Source: Granulibacter bethesdensis CGDNIH1 (lineage in GTDB: Bacteria; Pseudomonadota; Alphaproteobacteria; Acetobacterales; Acetobacteraceae). Taken from it: a DNA stretch of 64,000 nucleotides. Under the pieces are notes generated by a model, which saw only the letters and a program-made list of their open reading frames with translations, was not told the DNA's origin and did not search any database. The stretch lies in NCBI RefSeq assembly GCF_000014285.2, contig NC_008343.2, positions 1,142,501 to 1,206,500 on the forward strand, given 5' to 3'. Made by a program: the position numbers and the translations under genes. Shown in pieces: positions 46,924 to 55,244 of this stretch (positions are counted from its first letter, which is position 1; each line of letters starts with the position of its first letter).

Positions 46924-47715
46924 TCAGCCGAAGCGGAAGCCGGAGATCGGCTTGCCGAGCGCATGGCCGTGGAAGTGGACAGTGCCGGCCTCGCCCGATG
47001 CCGCGCCGGCCGCCACCATCAGCGGCAACAGGTGGTCTTCATGGGGCTGGGCGACGCGAGCGTATGGTGCGTCTTCCCAGCGGATCAGCGCCTCGTCGCG
47101 CGTCGCGCCGTCGATCATCGCGGCGCGCAGCCAGGCGTCGAAGGCTTCCGCCTTATCGTCCACCGCCGCCCCGCCGAAGAAGCCGCGCATGTTGTGGTAG
47201 GTCTGACCGCTGCCGAGGATCAGCACGCCCTCGTCGCGCAGCGGCTTCAACGCCCGCCCGATCGCGAGGTGAGCGGCGGGATCGAGGCCACGCTGCATGG
47301 AGAGCAGCACCACGGGCACATCGGCACCGGGCAGCATCACCTTCAGCGGCACGAAGATGCCGTGGTCCCAGCCTCGCTTATCCTCGGCGCCGTTGGCGAT
47401 GCCGGCCTCCGACAACAGCTCGCGAACGCGTGCCGCCAGATCGGGTTCGCCCGGTGCGGGCCAGTTCAGGCGATAGGTGTAGTCGGGGAACCCGTCATAG
47501 TCGAACAGCAGCGGCGGGCGTGCACCAGCGTTGACGGTCGGTACGGCTTCTTCCCAATGACCCGAGATGGCGAGGATGGCACGCGGCGGCTCTTCCAGCG
47601 TCGCCATGAAGCCGCGCAGATAGGTTTCCAGCTCGCGCCAGGTGTCGCGCATCGGTCCCGGCTCCAGGAAGAAGCAGGGTCCGCCGCCGTGATTGATGAA
47701 GAAGGTCGGTTGCAT
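46924..47715 (-). CDS. DODA-type extradiol ring-cleavage dioxygenase (class III)
   Basis: The 263-residue enzyme resembles YgiD/4,5-DOPA extradiol dioxygenases, which open catechol rings. Conserved points are [12 protein letters not shown] at the start (His8), [14 protein letters not shown] and [15 protein letters not shown]. It is divergent from the LysR gene at 47792, which probably regulates it. With the azoreductase downstream it forms a small redox operon. Confidence 0.88.
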
Positions 47716-47753
47716 GATCCCCGATATGGCGGCTGGACGGAGCTAGCGGGAGC

Positions 47754-47777
47754 GATAAAGATGTGATGATCCTTATC
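47754..47777. promoter_or_regulatory. imperfect dyad between the dioxygenase and lysR
   Basis: GATAAAGAT-6-ATCCTTATC is a near-perfect dyad (one mismatch) in the 76-bp divergent gap. It is a candidate binding site for the adjacent LysR-type regulator. Confidence 0.45.
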
Positions 47778-47791
47778 GGCTGAGGTGATGG

Positions 47792-48688
47792 ATGATCGGT
47801 AGCCTTACTCTCGACCAGCTCCGTGTCCTCACCACGATCGCGGACGCGGGCAGCTTCTCCGCCGCCGGACGCAAGCTCGGCCGGGCGCAGTCCGCGATCA
47901 GCCAGGCGGTCGCCACGCTCGAAGACGTGCAGGGCGTGATCTTGTTCGACCGATCGGGCTTCCGGCCGGTATTGACCGATGTGGGCCGTGTGCTGGTGGC
48001 ACAGGCACGTACCGTCCTGGCCGGCGCCGCCCAGTTCGAGGCCGTGGCAGCGGGCACGCGCGAGGGGGTCGAGCCCGAACTGGCGGTCGCGATCGATCCG
48101 CTGGTGCCGACCGCCGCGTTCATCGACAGCCTGCACGCGCTGCGCGCTGCGTTTCCGTTCCTGCCGGTAAGCTTTTCGACCGAAGGGCTCGGTGGGGCCG
48201 AGCGACGGTTGCGGCGCGGGGATGCCGCGCTCGCGCTCTGCATCCTGCTGCCTGGCGTGCCCGAAGATGTGGTGGCGCTGCCGTTGCTCGGGATCGACCT
48301 CGTGCCAGTGGTATCGCCAGCCCACCCGTTAGCCGGATTGGGCCGGTCTGCGACGCCTGCCGATCTGGAGGAGCATGTCCAGCTCGTCCTGTCAGACCCG
48401 GCCGCTCCGGACGGTCCGAGCTATGGCATCATCGGCACCAGGCCCTGGCGGTTCGTGGACCTCGCGCGGCGACTGGACTTCCTGTTGGCGGGCCTGGGAT
48501 GGTGCCGGATGCCAGAGCATCTTGTCGCGCCATACCTCGCCGATGGCCGCTTGCTGGCCTTGGCGATCGAAGGCGACCCGGCCCGCGCGACTGGTCCGCT
48601 CACGATCTACGCCGCTCGCATGCGGGATCGCGCCCTTGGGCGAGCGGGAAGCTGGTTGCTGAACGAGTTACAGGCTCGGCTCGCTTGA
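47792..48688 (+). CDS. LysR-family transcriptional regulator
   Basis: The 298-residue protein has the LysR winged helix-turn-helix at residues 5-64 (LTLDQLRVLTTIADAGSFSA, then AQSAISQAVATLE). The effector domain includes FFSTEG-like strands (PVSFSTEGLGGAERRLRRGD) and ends with SWLLNELQARLA. It is intact, unlike the other LysR gene in this region. The divergent dioxygenase-azoreductase pair is its likely target. Confidence 0.9.
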   Translation: MIGSLTLDQLRVLTTIADAGSFSAAGRKLGRAQSAISQAVATLEDVQGVILFDRSGFRPVLTDVGRVLVAQARTVLAGAAQFEAVAAGTREGVEPELAVAIDPLVPTAAFIDSLHALRAAFPFLPVSFSTEGLGGAERRLRRGDAALALCILLPGVPEDVVALPLLGIDLVPVVSPAHPLAGLGRSATPADLEEHVQLVLSDPAAPDGPSYGIIGTRPWRFVDLARRLDFLLAGLGWCRMPEHLVAPYLADGRLLALAIEGDPARATGPLTIYAARMRDRALGRAGSWLLNELQARLA

Positions 48689-48809
48689 TGACGAATCCTG
48701 TTTCATGATCCGATTGGAAATACCTGGATCGTCTCGACCGCACTTCGCTTGTGGGAACGCGCCGGCCGGGGAAGGATGCTGTTTGATGCAAGCCGGGCTT
48801 CACGCTGCC

Positions 48810-49751
48810 TCAGCCTGTTTGAAAGACGATGCGCTCGCGCTCACCCTTGCCCCATGCTTCCGCTACATCGGCGAGCGCCACGGCACGATAGTCGAGCGTC
48901 AGGCTTGCCCCTGCCGCAGCCGTGAACATGCGTCCGGCCGCAGACATCATCTGGCCGAGCGAGAGACTGCCGATCCCGCTTCCGAGCAGCTCGATCCGCG
49001 ATGAACGCAGGATGCCGGCCGGCAGCGCGATCTCCTCGCCGGTGATCGATCCGATCTGCGTGAAGCGCACCGGCACGCCCCTGCGACCGGCCGCAGCCGC
49101 CAGCAGCAGCGCACGCGCGCTCGGACCCCAAAGGTAATCCAGAACCACGTCCACGCCGGCGCCGAAATGCTCGGCCGCGGCGGCTTGGATAGCCTGCTCG
49201 TTGCCGTCGAGGCGGATCGTGGCGTCGACGCCGAGCGTGTCGAGAACGGCCTGGTTGCGTCCCGTCGCGATCACGCGGCGCGCGCCCAGGTGGCGGGCGA
49301 TGGCGACCGCAAGCCGACCGGACGCGCCGGTCGCGCCGTTCACCAGCACCGTCTCGCCCGTTTGCAACTTCGCCCGCTCCGTTAGGGCACCCCATGACGA
49401 CACGCCGGCGTTGCCGATCGCCGCAGCGGTCAGGTCGTCCACGTCGTCAGGCAGGGCCAGCCATTGGCCGTTCGGCACCGTCACCTGCTCGGCCATCGAG
49501 CCTTGCGGCGCCCGCGGCATGACGAAGAAGACGCGGGTGCCATCATCCAGCCGTCCGACGCCATCGAAGCCGGCGATGAAGGGGAAGGAGCCGCCCGAGG
49601 TGTAGTGCGTACCCGCCGCCCGACCCCGCGTCAGCGGGGTCAATGCCGCTGCGACGACATGGATCGTCACCTCGCCCTCTGTCGGCACTGGTGACGGGAA
49701 ATCGCCATAGATGGGCACCTGCCCTGCGTGTTCGACAATTGCGGCCTTCAT
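48810..49751 (-). CDS. MDR family quinone oxidoreductase-like protein
   Basis: The 313-residue protein has a GroES-like half (MKAAIVEHAG, then PFIAGFDGVGRL) and an NADPH-binding half (VLVNGATGASGRLAVAIARHLG). It resembles zinc-free quinone reductases. It follows the TetR regulator on the same strand by 116 nt, so TetR probably controls both. Confidence 0.87.
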   Translation of the reverse strand: MKAAIVEHAGQVPIYGDFPSPVPTEGEVTIHVVAAALTPLTRGRAAGTHYTSGGSFPFIAGFDGVGRLDDGTRVFFVMPRAPQGSMAEQVTVPNGQWLALPDDVDDLTAAAIGNAGVSSWGALTERAKLQTGETVLVNGATGASGRLAVAIARHLGARRVIATGRNQAVLDTLGVDATIRLDGNEQAIQAAAAEHFGAGVDVVLDYLWGPSARALLLAAAAGRRGVPVRFTQIGSITGEEIALPAGILRSSRIELLGSGIGSLSLGQMMSAAGRMFTAAAGASLTLDYRAVALADVAEAWGKGERERIVFQTG

Positions 49752-49867
49752 GTTCTGTCTCCGGGTTTGGATCAGGGTCGGGAAAGGGTATCGTCGCGGC
49801 CGCGCTGGGACGCGCGGACGCAGTTCGCCGCGTGGGCGATGAGGTAGGCCGGGCCCGTTGCGCGGTG

Positions 49868-50572
49868 TCAGGGTCGGATGGTTTTGGTGATGGCAGCGTT
49901 GAGCCGCCCGGGGTCGTAGTGGCGCTCGATCACCTCTTCCCTGAGGCCGAGTCCGCGCAGCAGGAACAGCACGGCGCTCGCGGTCAGCTCCTCACGGGTC
50001 ATGCCGTAATCGATCACCTCTTCGCCTGACAGGCTGACGAGGTGGAGGGTGTTGGCGAGGTGGTGGACGAACCACAGCTCGCCGCGACCGGCGTCCGCGC
50101 CCGCATGCAGGTCGCCGGCAGCGCGCGCCGCTACCAGACAGTCGGCGAACAGATCGACCCATGGGCGAACGTGCCGGTCAAGGAAATCGGTCGCGAAACG
50201 CCCGTCATCCAGCAGGCTCGCGGTGACGAGGCGCTTGGTGTCGTCGTGCGCTTGCCGCTCGCCAATGCCGGGGAAGACGGCCTGCACCAGTGTCGCCACC
50301 CCCATGACCAGCGTCGCTGTCGATGGCTCGGCATCGTCCAGCAGGTGATGGCCGACCTCCTGCGCCTGGACGCAATGGCGTTCGAGCTGGGCATAGAGCA
50401 CGTCCTTGGTCGGGAAATGCCGAAACAGCAGGCCTTCGGACACGCCGGCTGCGCCGGCGATGATCCTGGTGGTGGCGCCCGCCCGCCCGAGACGCGCGAA
50501 GACCGGCGTCGCGGCCGTCAGAATGGCGTGTTTGCGGTCGAGGGCCGACAAACGTGAGGCTGTTTTGGACAT
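49868..50572 (-). CDS. TetR-family repressor
   Basis: The 234-residue protein starts with a TetR helix-turn-helix (GRAGATTRIIAGAAGVSEGLLFRHFPTKDVLYAQL, shown as TTRIIAGAAGVSE and LLFRHFPTKDVLY). The C-terminal ligand-binding part is variable. A perfect 8-4-8 inverted repeat lies 12 nt upstream of its start, so it likely represses itself and the MDR gene downstream. The ATG at 50572 is preferred to the GTG at 50659. Confidence 0.9.
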   Translation of the reverse strand: MSKTASRLSALDRKHAILTAATPVFARLGRAGATTRIIAGAAGVSEGLLFRHFPTKDVLYAQLERHCVQAQEVGHHLLDDAEPSTATLVMGVATLVQAVFPGIGERQAHDDTKRLVTASLLDDGRFATDFLDRHVRPWVDLFADCLVAARAAGDLHAGADAGRGELWFVHHLANTLHLVSLSGEEVIDYGMTREELTASAVLFLLRGLGLREEVIERHYDPGRLNAAITKTIRP

Positions 50573-50583
50573 GACTTGAATAT

Positions 50584-50603
50584 AAGTAAGTGAGTACTTA
50601 CTT
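50584..50603. promoter_or_regulatory. TetR operator candidate
   Basis: AAGTAAGT-GAGT-ACTTACTT is a perfect 8-4-8 inverted repeat immediately upstream of the tetR start. Its size and position are typical of TetR operators. Confidence 0.7.
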
Positions 50604-50870
50604 GTCAATGCCGATTGAGCGCCTCGCGACGTCGGTGGCGGATCGGTACATGAAGGCACGGTCCGCCAAAGAGAGGCTCGGTGCCGCTTGAAGCCATCCC
50701 CCGGAACGCCTAAATTGCTGGTCGCCTAAAAAGAAAGCGATGCGGGTATGGTGACAACCTGCAGTCTCTTTCGGAGACAGTCACGCTTGAGCGGGTGATG
50801 CTGCTCTTGGCCATGGCCGGACACAGCGAGGATTGGACTTGTAACGGTTTTGTGCCGGTCACCTATCTCA

Positions 50871-51728
50871 TTAAGCCACCTTGGCTTCGAAGGCGAGCGG
50901 GCTGATGCCGCCCAGATATGAATGGCGGCGGCGGGTGTTGTAGAATCCGTTGATGTACTGAAAGATGGCGGCTTCTGCCTGACGCCGCGTCGGCCAGCTC
51001 TGCCGCCAGATGAGTTCGGCCTTCAGGGATTTGAAGAAGGTCTCGACGGACGCATTGTCGTAGCAATTTCCCTTGCCGCTCATCGATGGACGCAGACCGT
51101 AGGCCTGCAGCTTTTTCTGATAGTCGTAAGAGCAATATTGGCTGCCGCGATCCGAATGGAAAAGGCAGCCCTCAGGAGGCTGGCGCAGGCGCACCGCCAT
51201 ATCCAGCGCCCTGATCGCCAAATCTTTCTTCATCCTGTCGCTGACTGCCCAGCCCACGACGCGACGGCTATGCAGGTCCAGTATAACGGCGAGGTAGAGC
51301 CAGCCTTCGGATGTCCAGATATATGTGATGTCGCCGGCCCATTTACGGTTGGGAGCATCTGCGGCAAAATCGCCGTCCAGCCAGTTCGCTGCGACACCCA
51401 GGCGATGGTGACTATCAGTCGTAACCTTGTGCTTGCGCGTGCGGACTGGCTTGATCCCGTTGATCTTCATCAGCCGCCCGACCCGGCGCTCGCCAACATC
51501 GAGCCCCACCTCCTTCAACTCCATCGTCATGCGAGGACGGCCTTAGCTGCCAAGGCTCAGCCTGTACTGTTCTCGGATATGGGCCAGCACTTTCATATCT
51601 GTCCGCTCCCGCCGACTGATCGGGCGCGAGCGCCAGGAACGATAGCCGCGTTCACTGACATCCATGACACGGCAGAGCAGTTCAACGGGCCAACGGTGTC
51701 GCCAGCTATGCACAAACGCGAACTTCAC
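50871..51728 (-). pseudogene. IS3 transposase orfB interrupted by a nonsense codon
   Basis: The frame from 51728 encodes an N-terminal domain (VELLCRVMDVSERGYRSWRSRP) and then hits TAA at about 51543-51545, where relatives have Tyr before GRPRMT. After that stop the same frame resumes at MTMELKEVGLDVGERRV and holds the whole rve integrase core: WAGDITYIWTS (Asp), FHSDRGSQYCS (Asp) and NCYDNASVETFFKSLKAE (Glu). A single base change would explain it. The GTG start overlaps the orfA stop by 4 nt. Confidence 0.85.
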
Positions 51729-51997
51729 GGCCTTTGGCTCGCGAAGAACTGCGTGGCCTTTTTTAGCACTTCCCTCTCCTCCCGCAGCACACGGTTCTCA
51801 AGGCGAAGGCGTTCATTCTCACGCGCCAGTTCTGCCTGCGGCGCTACCACCAGGTCAGATGGCCGATACTGTGACACCCATTTGCCCAGCGTCGACTTCC
51901 CAATCCCCAAATCCGATGCAACCCGGTCGCGCGGCAATCCGCTGGTCAGCGCAATCCGCACCGCCTCCTGCTTGAACTCTTCTGTGTGCTTGATCAT
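51725..51997 (-). CDS. IS3 transposase orfA
   Basis: The 90-residue protein has a helix-turn-helix (IALTSGLPRDRVASDLGIGKS) and a leucine-zipper region (ELARENERLRLENRVLREER), typical of IS3 OrfA. It overlaps orfB by 4 nt. In this family a ribosomal frameshift or overlap normally makes the OrfAB fusion. Confidence 0.9.
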   Translation of the reverse strand: MIKHTEEFKQEAVRIALTSGLPRDRVASDLGIGKSTLGKWVSQYRPSDLVVAPQAELARENERLRLENRVLREEREVLKKATQFFASQRP

Positions 51998-52062
51998 CTC
52001 GTCGGTCTCCTGTTGCGAGCTCTAATCGCTCACGTGACCGGCGCAAAACCGTTACAAGTCCA

Positions 52063-52258
52063 GAAACCGGTCGTGCCGGTAACAACCGAGGTATCCACCG
52101 CGCCGGCCGATCCTATGCGCGAGGCGCTCGCCCGCTGCCGGTTCATGGGGGAAGTGGCGACGCGCGATCCCGGTTGTCTGAAGACATGGGCCGATAATCG
52201 GCGCCGATTTCTCGGATTGGAGCGTGCCGCCGCCCCGCAGCCGAACGGGGAGAGATGA
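52063..52258 (+). pseudogene. trbK-like gene, 3' fragment cut by IS3
   Basis: After the IS right end, the frame reads DPMREALARCRFMGEVATRD, then CLKTWADNRRRFLG, the C-terminal signature of TrbK-alt proteins that precede trbL in alphaproteobacterial conjugation clusters. The start and signal region are missing because the IS3 element replaced them. It ends 4 nt before trbL. Confidence 0.7.
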
Positions 52259-52261
52259 GCG

Positions 52262-53530
52262 ATGCAGGGCACTGGTGCCATCGACAGCTTCCTCGGGGTC
52301 TTCACCCGCTACATCGACAGCGGCTTCGGCCTTGTGTCGGGCGAAGTCGCGTTCATCGCGACGACGCTGATCGTCATCGACGTGACGCTGGCGGCGCTGT
52401 TCTGGTCGATGGGCGGCGAGGACGACATCATTGGCCGCCTCATCAGGAAGACGCTGTTCGTCGGCGTGTTCGCGTACATCATCGGCAACTGGAACAACCT
52501 CGCCCGGATCGTCTTCGACAGCTTCGCCGGTCTCGGGCTGAAGGCGTCGGGCACCGGCTTCTCCGCCGCCGACCTGATGCGGCCGGGGAAGGTCGCGCAG
52601 ACCGGCCTCGACGCGGGGCGCCCGCTGCTCGACTCGATCTCCGGCCTGATGGGCTATTGGTCGTTCTTCGAGAACTTCATCCAGATCGCCTGCCTGCTGT
52701 TCGCCTGGGCGCTGATCCTGCTCGCCTTCTTCATCCTCGCCGTCCAGCTCTTCGTCACGCTGATCGAGTTCAAGCTGACCACGCTCGCCGGCTTCGTGCT
52801 CATCCCGTTCGGCCTGTTCGGCAAGACCGCCTTCATGGCCGAGCGCGTGCTCGGCAACATCATCTCGTCGGGTATCAAGGTGCTGGTGCTCGCCGTCATC
52901 GTCGGGATCGGCTCGACGCTGTTCTCGCAGTTCACCGCCGGGTTCGGCGGCCGGACGCCGACCATCGACGACGCGATGGCGATCGTGCTCGCCGCGCTGT
53001 CGCTGCTCGGTCTCGGCATCTTCGGCCCCGGCATCGCCAACGGCCTCGTCTCCGGCGGTCCGCAGCTCGGCGCGGGTGCCGCGATCGGCACCGGGCTGGC
53101 AGCCGGCGGCATGGTAGCGGCCGGCGGAGCCGCTGCCGCCGCGCGCGGTGGCGCGTCCACCGCCTATCAGGCCGGTGCGGCCGGACAGTCCGGTATGGCC
53201 AGCGTCGCCTCCGGTCTCGGCAACGTCGCCAGCGCGGGCGGAAAGGCAGCGGTATCGCCCCTGAAGCGCGCCGCCGGCCGCGCGGCCGACAGCCTTCGCT
53301 CCAGCTTCCAGGCTGGCAGCCGCGCCGTGAGCGGCGATGCCGCGCCGGATGGTGATGGCGGCGCGTCTCCCGCAGCTCCAGCGGAGGGCGGCCAGCCCGT
53401 ATGGGCCAAGCGCATGAAGCGCTCGCAGCAACTCACCCACGGCGTTCAGGTCGCCGCGCACGCCGTGAAATCCGGTGATGCGCATGGCGGCGGCTCTTCC
53501 ATCTCCCTCAATCAAGGCGACCGCCCATGA
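52262..53530 (+). CDS. trbL: conjugal transfer membrane protein TrbL
   Basis: TrbL is a polytopic inner-membrane part of the mating-pair channel (VirB6-like). The 422-residue protein has five to six hydrophobic segments in residues 30-270 (FIATTLIVIDVTLAALFW, FVLIPFGLFGKTAFMAERV) and a long alanine- and glycine-rich C-terminal tail. Its 3' end overlaps trbF by 4 nt. Upstream mating genes are missing. Confidence 0.93.
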   Translation: MQGTGAIDSFLGVFTRYIDSGFGLVSGEVAFIATTLIVIDVTLAALFWSMGGEDDIIGRLIRKTLFVGVFAYIIGNWNNLARIVFDSFAGLGLKASGTGFSAADLMRPGKVAQTGLDAGRPLLDSISGLMGYWSFFENFIQIACLLFAWALILLAFFILAVQLFVTLIEFKLTTLAGFVLIPFGLFGKTAFMAERVLGNIISSGIKVLVLAVIVGIGSTLFSQFTAGFGGRTPTIDDAMAIVLAALSLLGLGIFGPGIANGLVSGGPQLGAGAAIGTGLAAGGMVAAGGAAAAARGGASTAYQAGAAGQSGMASVASGLGNVASAGGKAAVSPLKRAAGRAADSLRSSFQAGSRAVSGDAAPDGDGGASPAAPAEGGQPVWAKRMKRSQQLTHGVQVAAHAVKSGDAHGGGSSISLNQGDRP

Positions 53531-54216
53531 ATATCTTCAAACGACCCGCCGCGCATTACGGCAAGACCCCGCAGCCCGAGACTCCGTACCAGCGCGCCGC
53601 CCAGGTCTGGGACGACCGCATCGGCTCCGCCCGTGTGCAGGCGCGGAACTGGCGACTGATGGCGTTCGGCTCGCTGGCGCTCTCCGCCGGCCTGTCGGCC
53701 GTGCTAGTCTGGCAGTCGGCGAGCGGCTCGATCGTGCCGTGGGTGGTGCAGGTCGACCGGCTGGGACAGGCGCAGGCGGTGGAACCGGCCACCGCCGGTT
53801 ATCGCCCGACCGATCCGCAGATCGCATTCCATCTCGCGCGGTTCGTCGAGGAGGTCCGCAGCATCCCCGCCGACGCGATCGTCGTCCGGCAGAACTGGCT
53901 GCGCGCCTACGACTTCACCACCGCAGCGGGGGCGCAGGCGCTCAACGACTATGCCCGCGCCAACGACCCGTTCGCGAAGGTCGGCAAGCAGCAGATCGCC
54001 GTCGACGTGTCGTCGGTCATCCGCGCCTCGCCCGACAGCTTCCGCGTCGCCTGGACTGAGCGACGCTATCAGGACGGCAGCCTCGCCGAGACCTCCCGCT
54101 GGACCGCGATCCTCACCGTCGTCGTCCAGCCGCCGCGCGACGCCGAGGCGCTCAGGAAGAACCCGCTCGGAATCTACGTCAACGCCATCAATTGGTCGAA
54201 GGAGATGGGGCAGTGA
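53527..54216 (+). CDS. trbF: conjugal transfer protein TrbF
   Basis: TrbF (229 residues) is the VirB8-like assembly factor. It has one membrane helix (LMAFGSLALSAGLSAVLVWQ, about 40-60), the WVVQVDRLGQAQAV strand and FRVAWTERRYQDGSLAE in the periplasmic domain. Overlap with trbL and trbG shows a coupled operon. Confidence 0.93.
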   Translation: MNIFKRPAAHYGKTPQPETPYQRAAQVWDDRIGSARVQARNWRLMAFGSLALSAGLSAVLVWQSASGSIVPWVVQVDRLGQAQAVEPATAGYRPTDPQIAFHLARFVEEVRSIPADAIVVRQNWLRAYDFTTAAGAQALNDYARANDPFAKVGKQQIAVDVSSVIRASPDSFRVAWTERRYQDGSLAETSRWTAILTVVVQPPRDAEALRKNPLGIYVNAINWSKEMGQ

Positions 54217-55244
54217 GCGCGCCTCTCCGCAGACTCGCCGCCCCCGCCGTGCTGCTCGCCGCGACGATGCTCGCCGGCTGCGCGACCACGCAGAAGCCGC
54301 CTGAGATCAGCTACGATGCCGAGGTGCCGCCGCTGCCGCCCGTGCCGGTGATCGCCGCGCCGGCACGACCCCAGCCGCTGCACGTCCCGCCGCCGTGGAC
54401 GCCAGCACGAGGTGGTCAACCTGCCGGCACCTCGACCGCTCGCGTCGAGAACGCCAACGCCGCCGCCCGCGTCCAGCCGCGCCGCGAGGGCTATTACAAC
54501 GCCATCCAGGTTTACCCGTGGTCGGAAGGCGCGCTCTACCAGGTCTATGCCGCGGTCGGACAGATCACCGACATCGCGCTCGAACCCGGCGAGAGCCTGA
54601 CCGGCGCCGGCCCGATCGCGGCCGGCGACACCGCCCGCTGGATCATCGGCGACACCGCCCGCTGGATCATCGGCGACACCGCCCGCTGGATCATCGGCGA
54701 CACCGCCCGCTGGATCATCGGCGACACCGAGAGTGGATCGGGCGACACCCGCCGCGTCCATGTGCTGGTGAAGCCGACGCGCGCCGACCTCGCCACCAAC
54801 CTCGTCATCACCACCGACCGGCGTTTCTACATGATCGAGCTGCACGCAGGCGAGCGGCCCTACATGCCCTCCGTCGCGTGGAGCTATCCGGCCCCGCTGC
54901 CTTCGCAGCAGCCGGTGGTGCCGGCGACGCCGATCATTCCGGCAGCGGCCGAGCGCACCTACCGCTACGCGCTCACCGGCGACGCGCCGCCGTGGCGGCC
55001 GGTCTCGGTCTACGACGACGGCCGGCACGTCTACGTCGAGTTCCCGCGCGGCATCGTGCAGGGCGAGATGCCGCCGCTGTTCGTCGTCGGCCCCGAGGGC
55101 GAGCCGGAGATCGTCAACAGCCGCGTCCACGGCAATGTCCTGATCGTCGACCGGCTGTTTGGCGCCGCCGAGCTGCGGCTCGGCAAGGGCAATCGCCAGC
55201 AGACCGTCCGCATCCTCCGCACCGATGGGAGGCCATCATCATGA
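54213..55244 (+). CDS. trbG: conjugal transfer protein TrbG with internal repeat expansion
   Basis: TrbG is the VirB9/CagX-like channel protein in the periplasm and outer membrane. The 343-residue protein has a lipobox-like LAGC (about residues 20-23) and ends with RLGKGNRQQTVRILRTDGRP. Where relatives have one GDTARWIIGDT unit, four in-frame copies of an eight-residue unit, GDTARWII, stand in tandem (residues about 138-169). The start is GTG at 54213, overlapping trbF; the ATG at 54192 lies inside trbF. Confidence 0.9.
   Translation: MSAPLRRLAAPAVLLAATMLAGCATTQKPPEISYDAEVPPLPPVPVIAAPARPQPLHVPPPWTPARGGQPAGTSTARVENANAAARVQPRREGYYNAIQVYPWSEGALYQVYAAVGQITDIALEPGESLTGAGPIAAGDTARWIIGDTARWIIGDTARWIIGDTARWIIGDTESGSGDTRRVHVLVKPTRADLATNLVITTDRRFYMIELHAGERPYMPSVAWSYPAPLPSQQPVVPATPIIPAAAERTYRYALTGDAPPWRPVSVYDDGRHVYVEFPRGIVQGEMPPLFVVGPEGEPEIVNSRVHGNVLIVDRLFGAAELRLGKGNRQQTVRILRTDGRPSS
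54624..54728 (+). repeat. four-copy 24-nt tandem repeat inside trbG
   Basis: Units at 54624-54647, 54648-54671, 54672-54695 and 54696-54719, then a partial ninth-base copy to 54728, share GGCGACACCGCCCGCTGG and ATCATC. All copies are identical and keep the frame, so copy number can vary without breaking the protein. Confidence 0.95.

Larger units (their letters stand above)
50834..52062 (-). mobile_element. IS3-family insertion sequence, about 1.23 kb
   Basis: Inverted repeats of 29 bp bound it: left 50834-50862 (from TGGACTTGTAACGG) and right 52034-52062, with one mismatch. It carries orfA and a broken orfB. No clear target duplication is seen on its flanks, so it may have taken part in a deletion. 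It cuts the trbK-like gene. Confidence 0.88.

Noticed and set aside
53475-54059. Extra frames in the trbL-trbF region
   Set aside because: High G+C keeps several frames open; only the trb frames show family signatures.
54624-54728. CRISPR-like repeat array in trbG
   Set aside because: The 24-nt units are directly adjacent without spacers and are in frame with trbG, so it is a coding repeat and not a CRISPR array. No other array was seen.
54395-55240. Apparent 5' extension of trbI through trbG
   Set aside because: The region is the overlapping trbG gene in another frame; the ATG at 55241 overlaps the trbG stop in the usual way.
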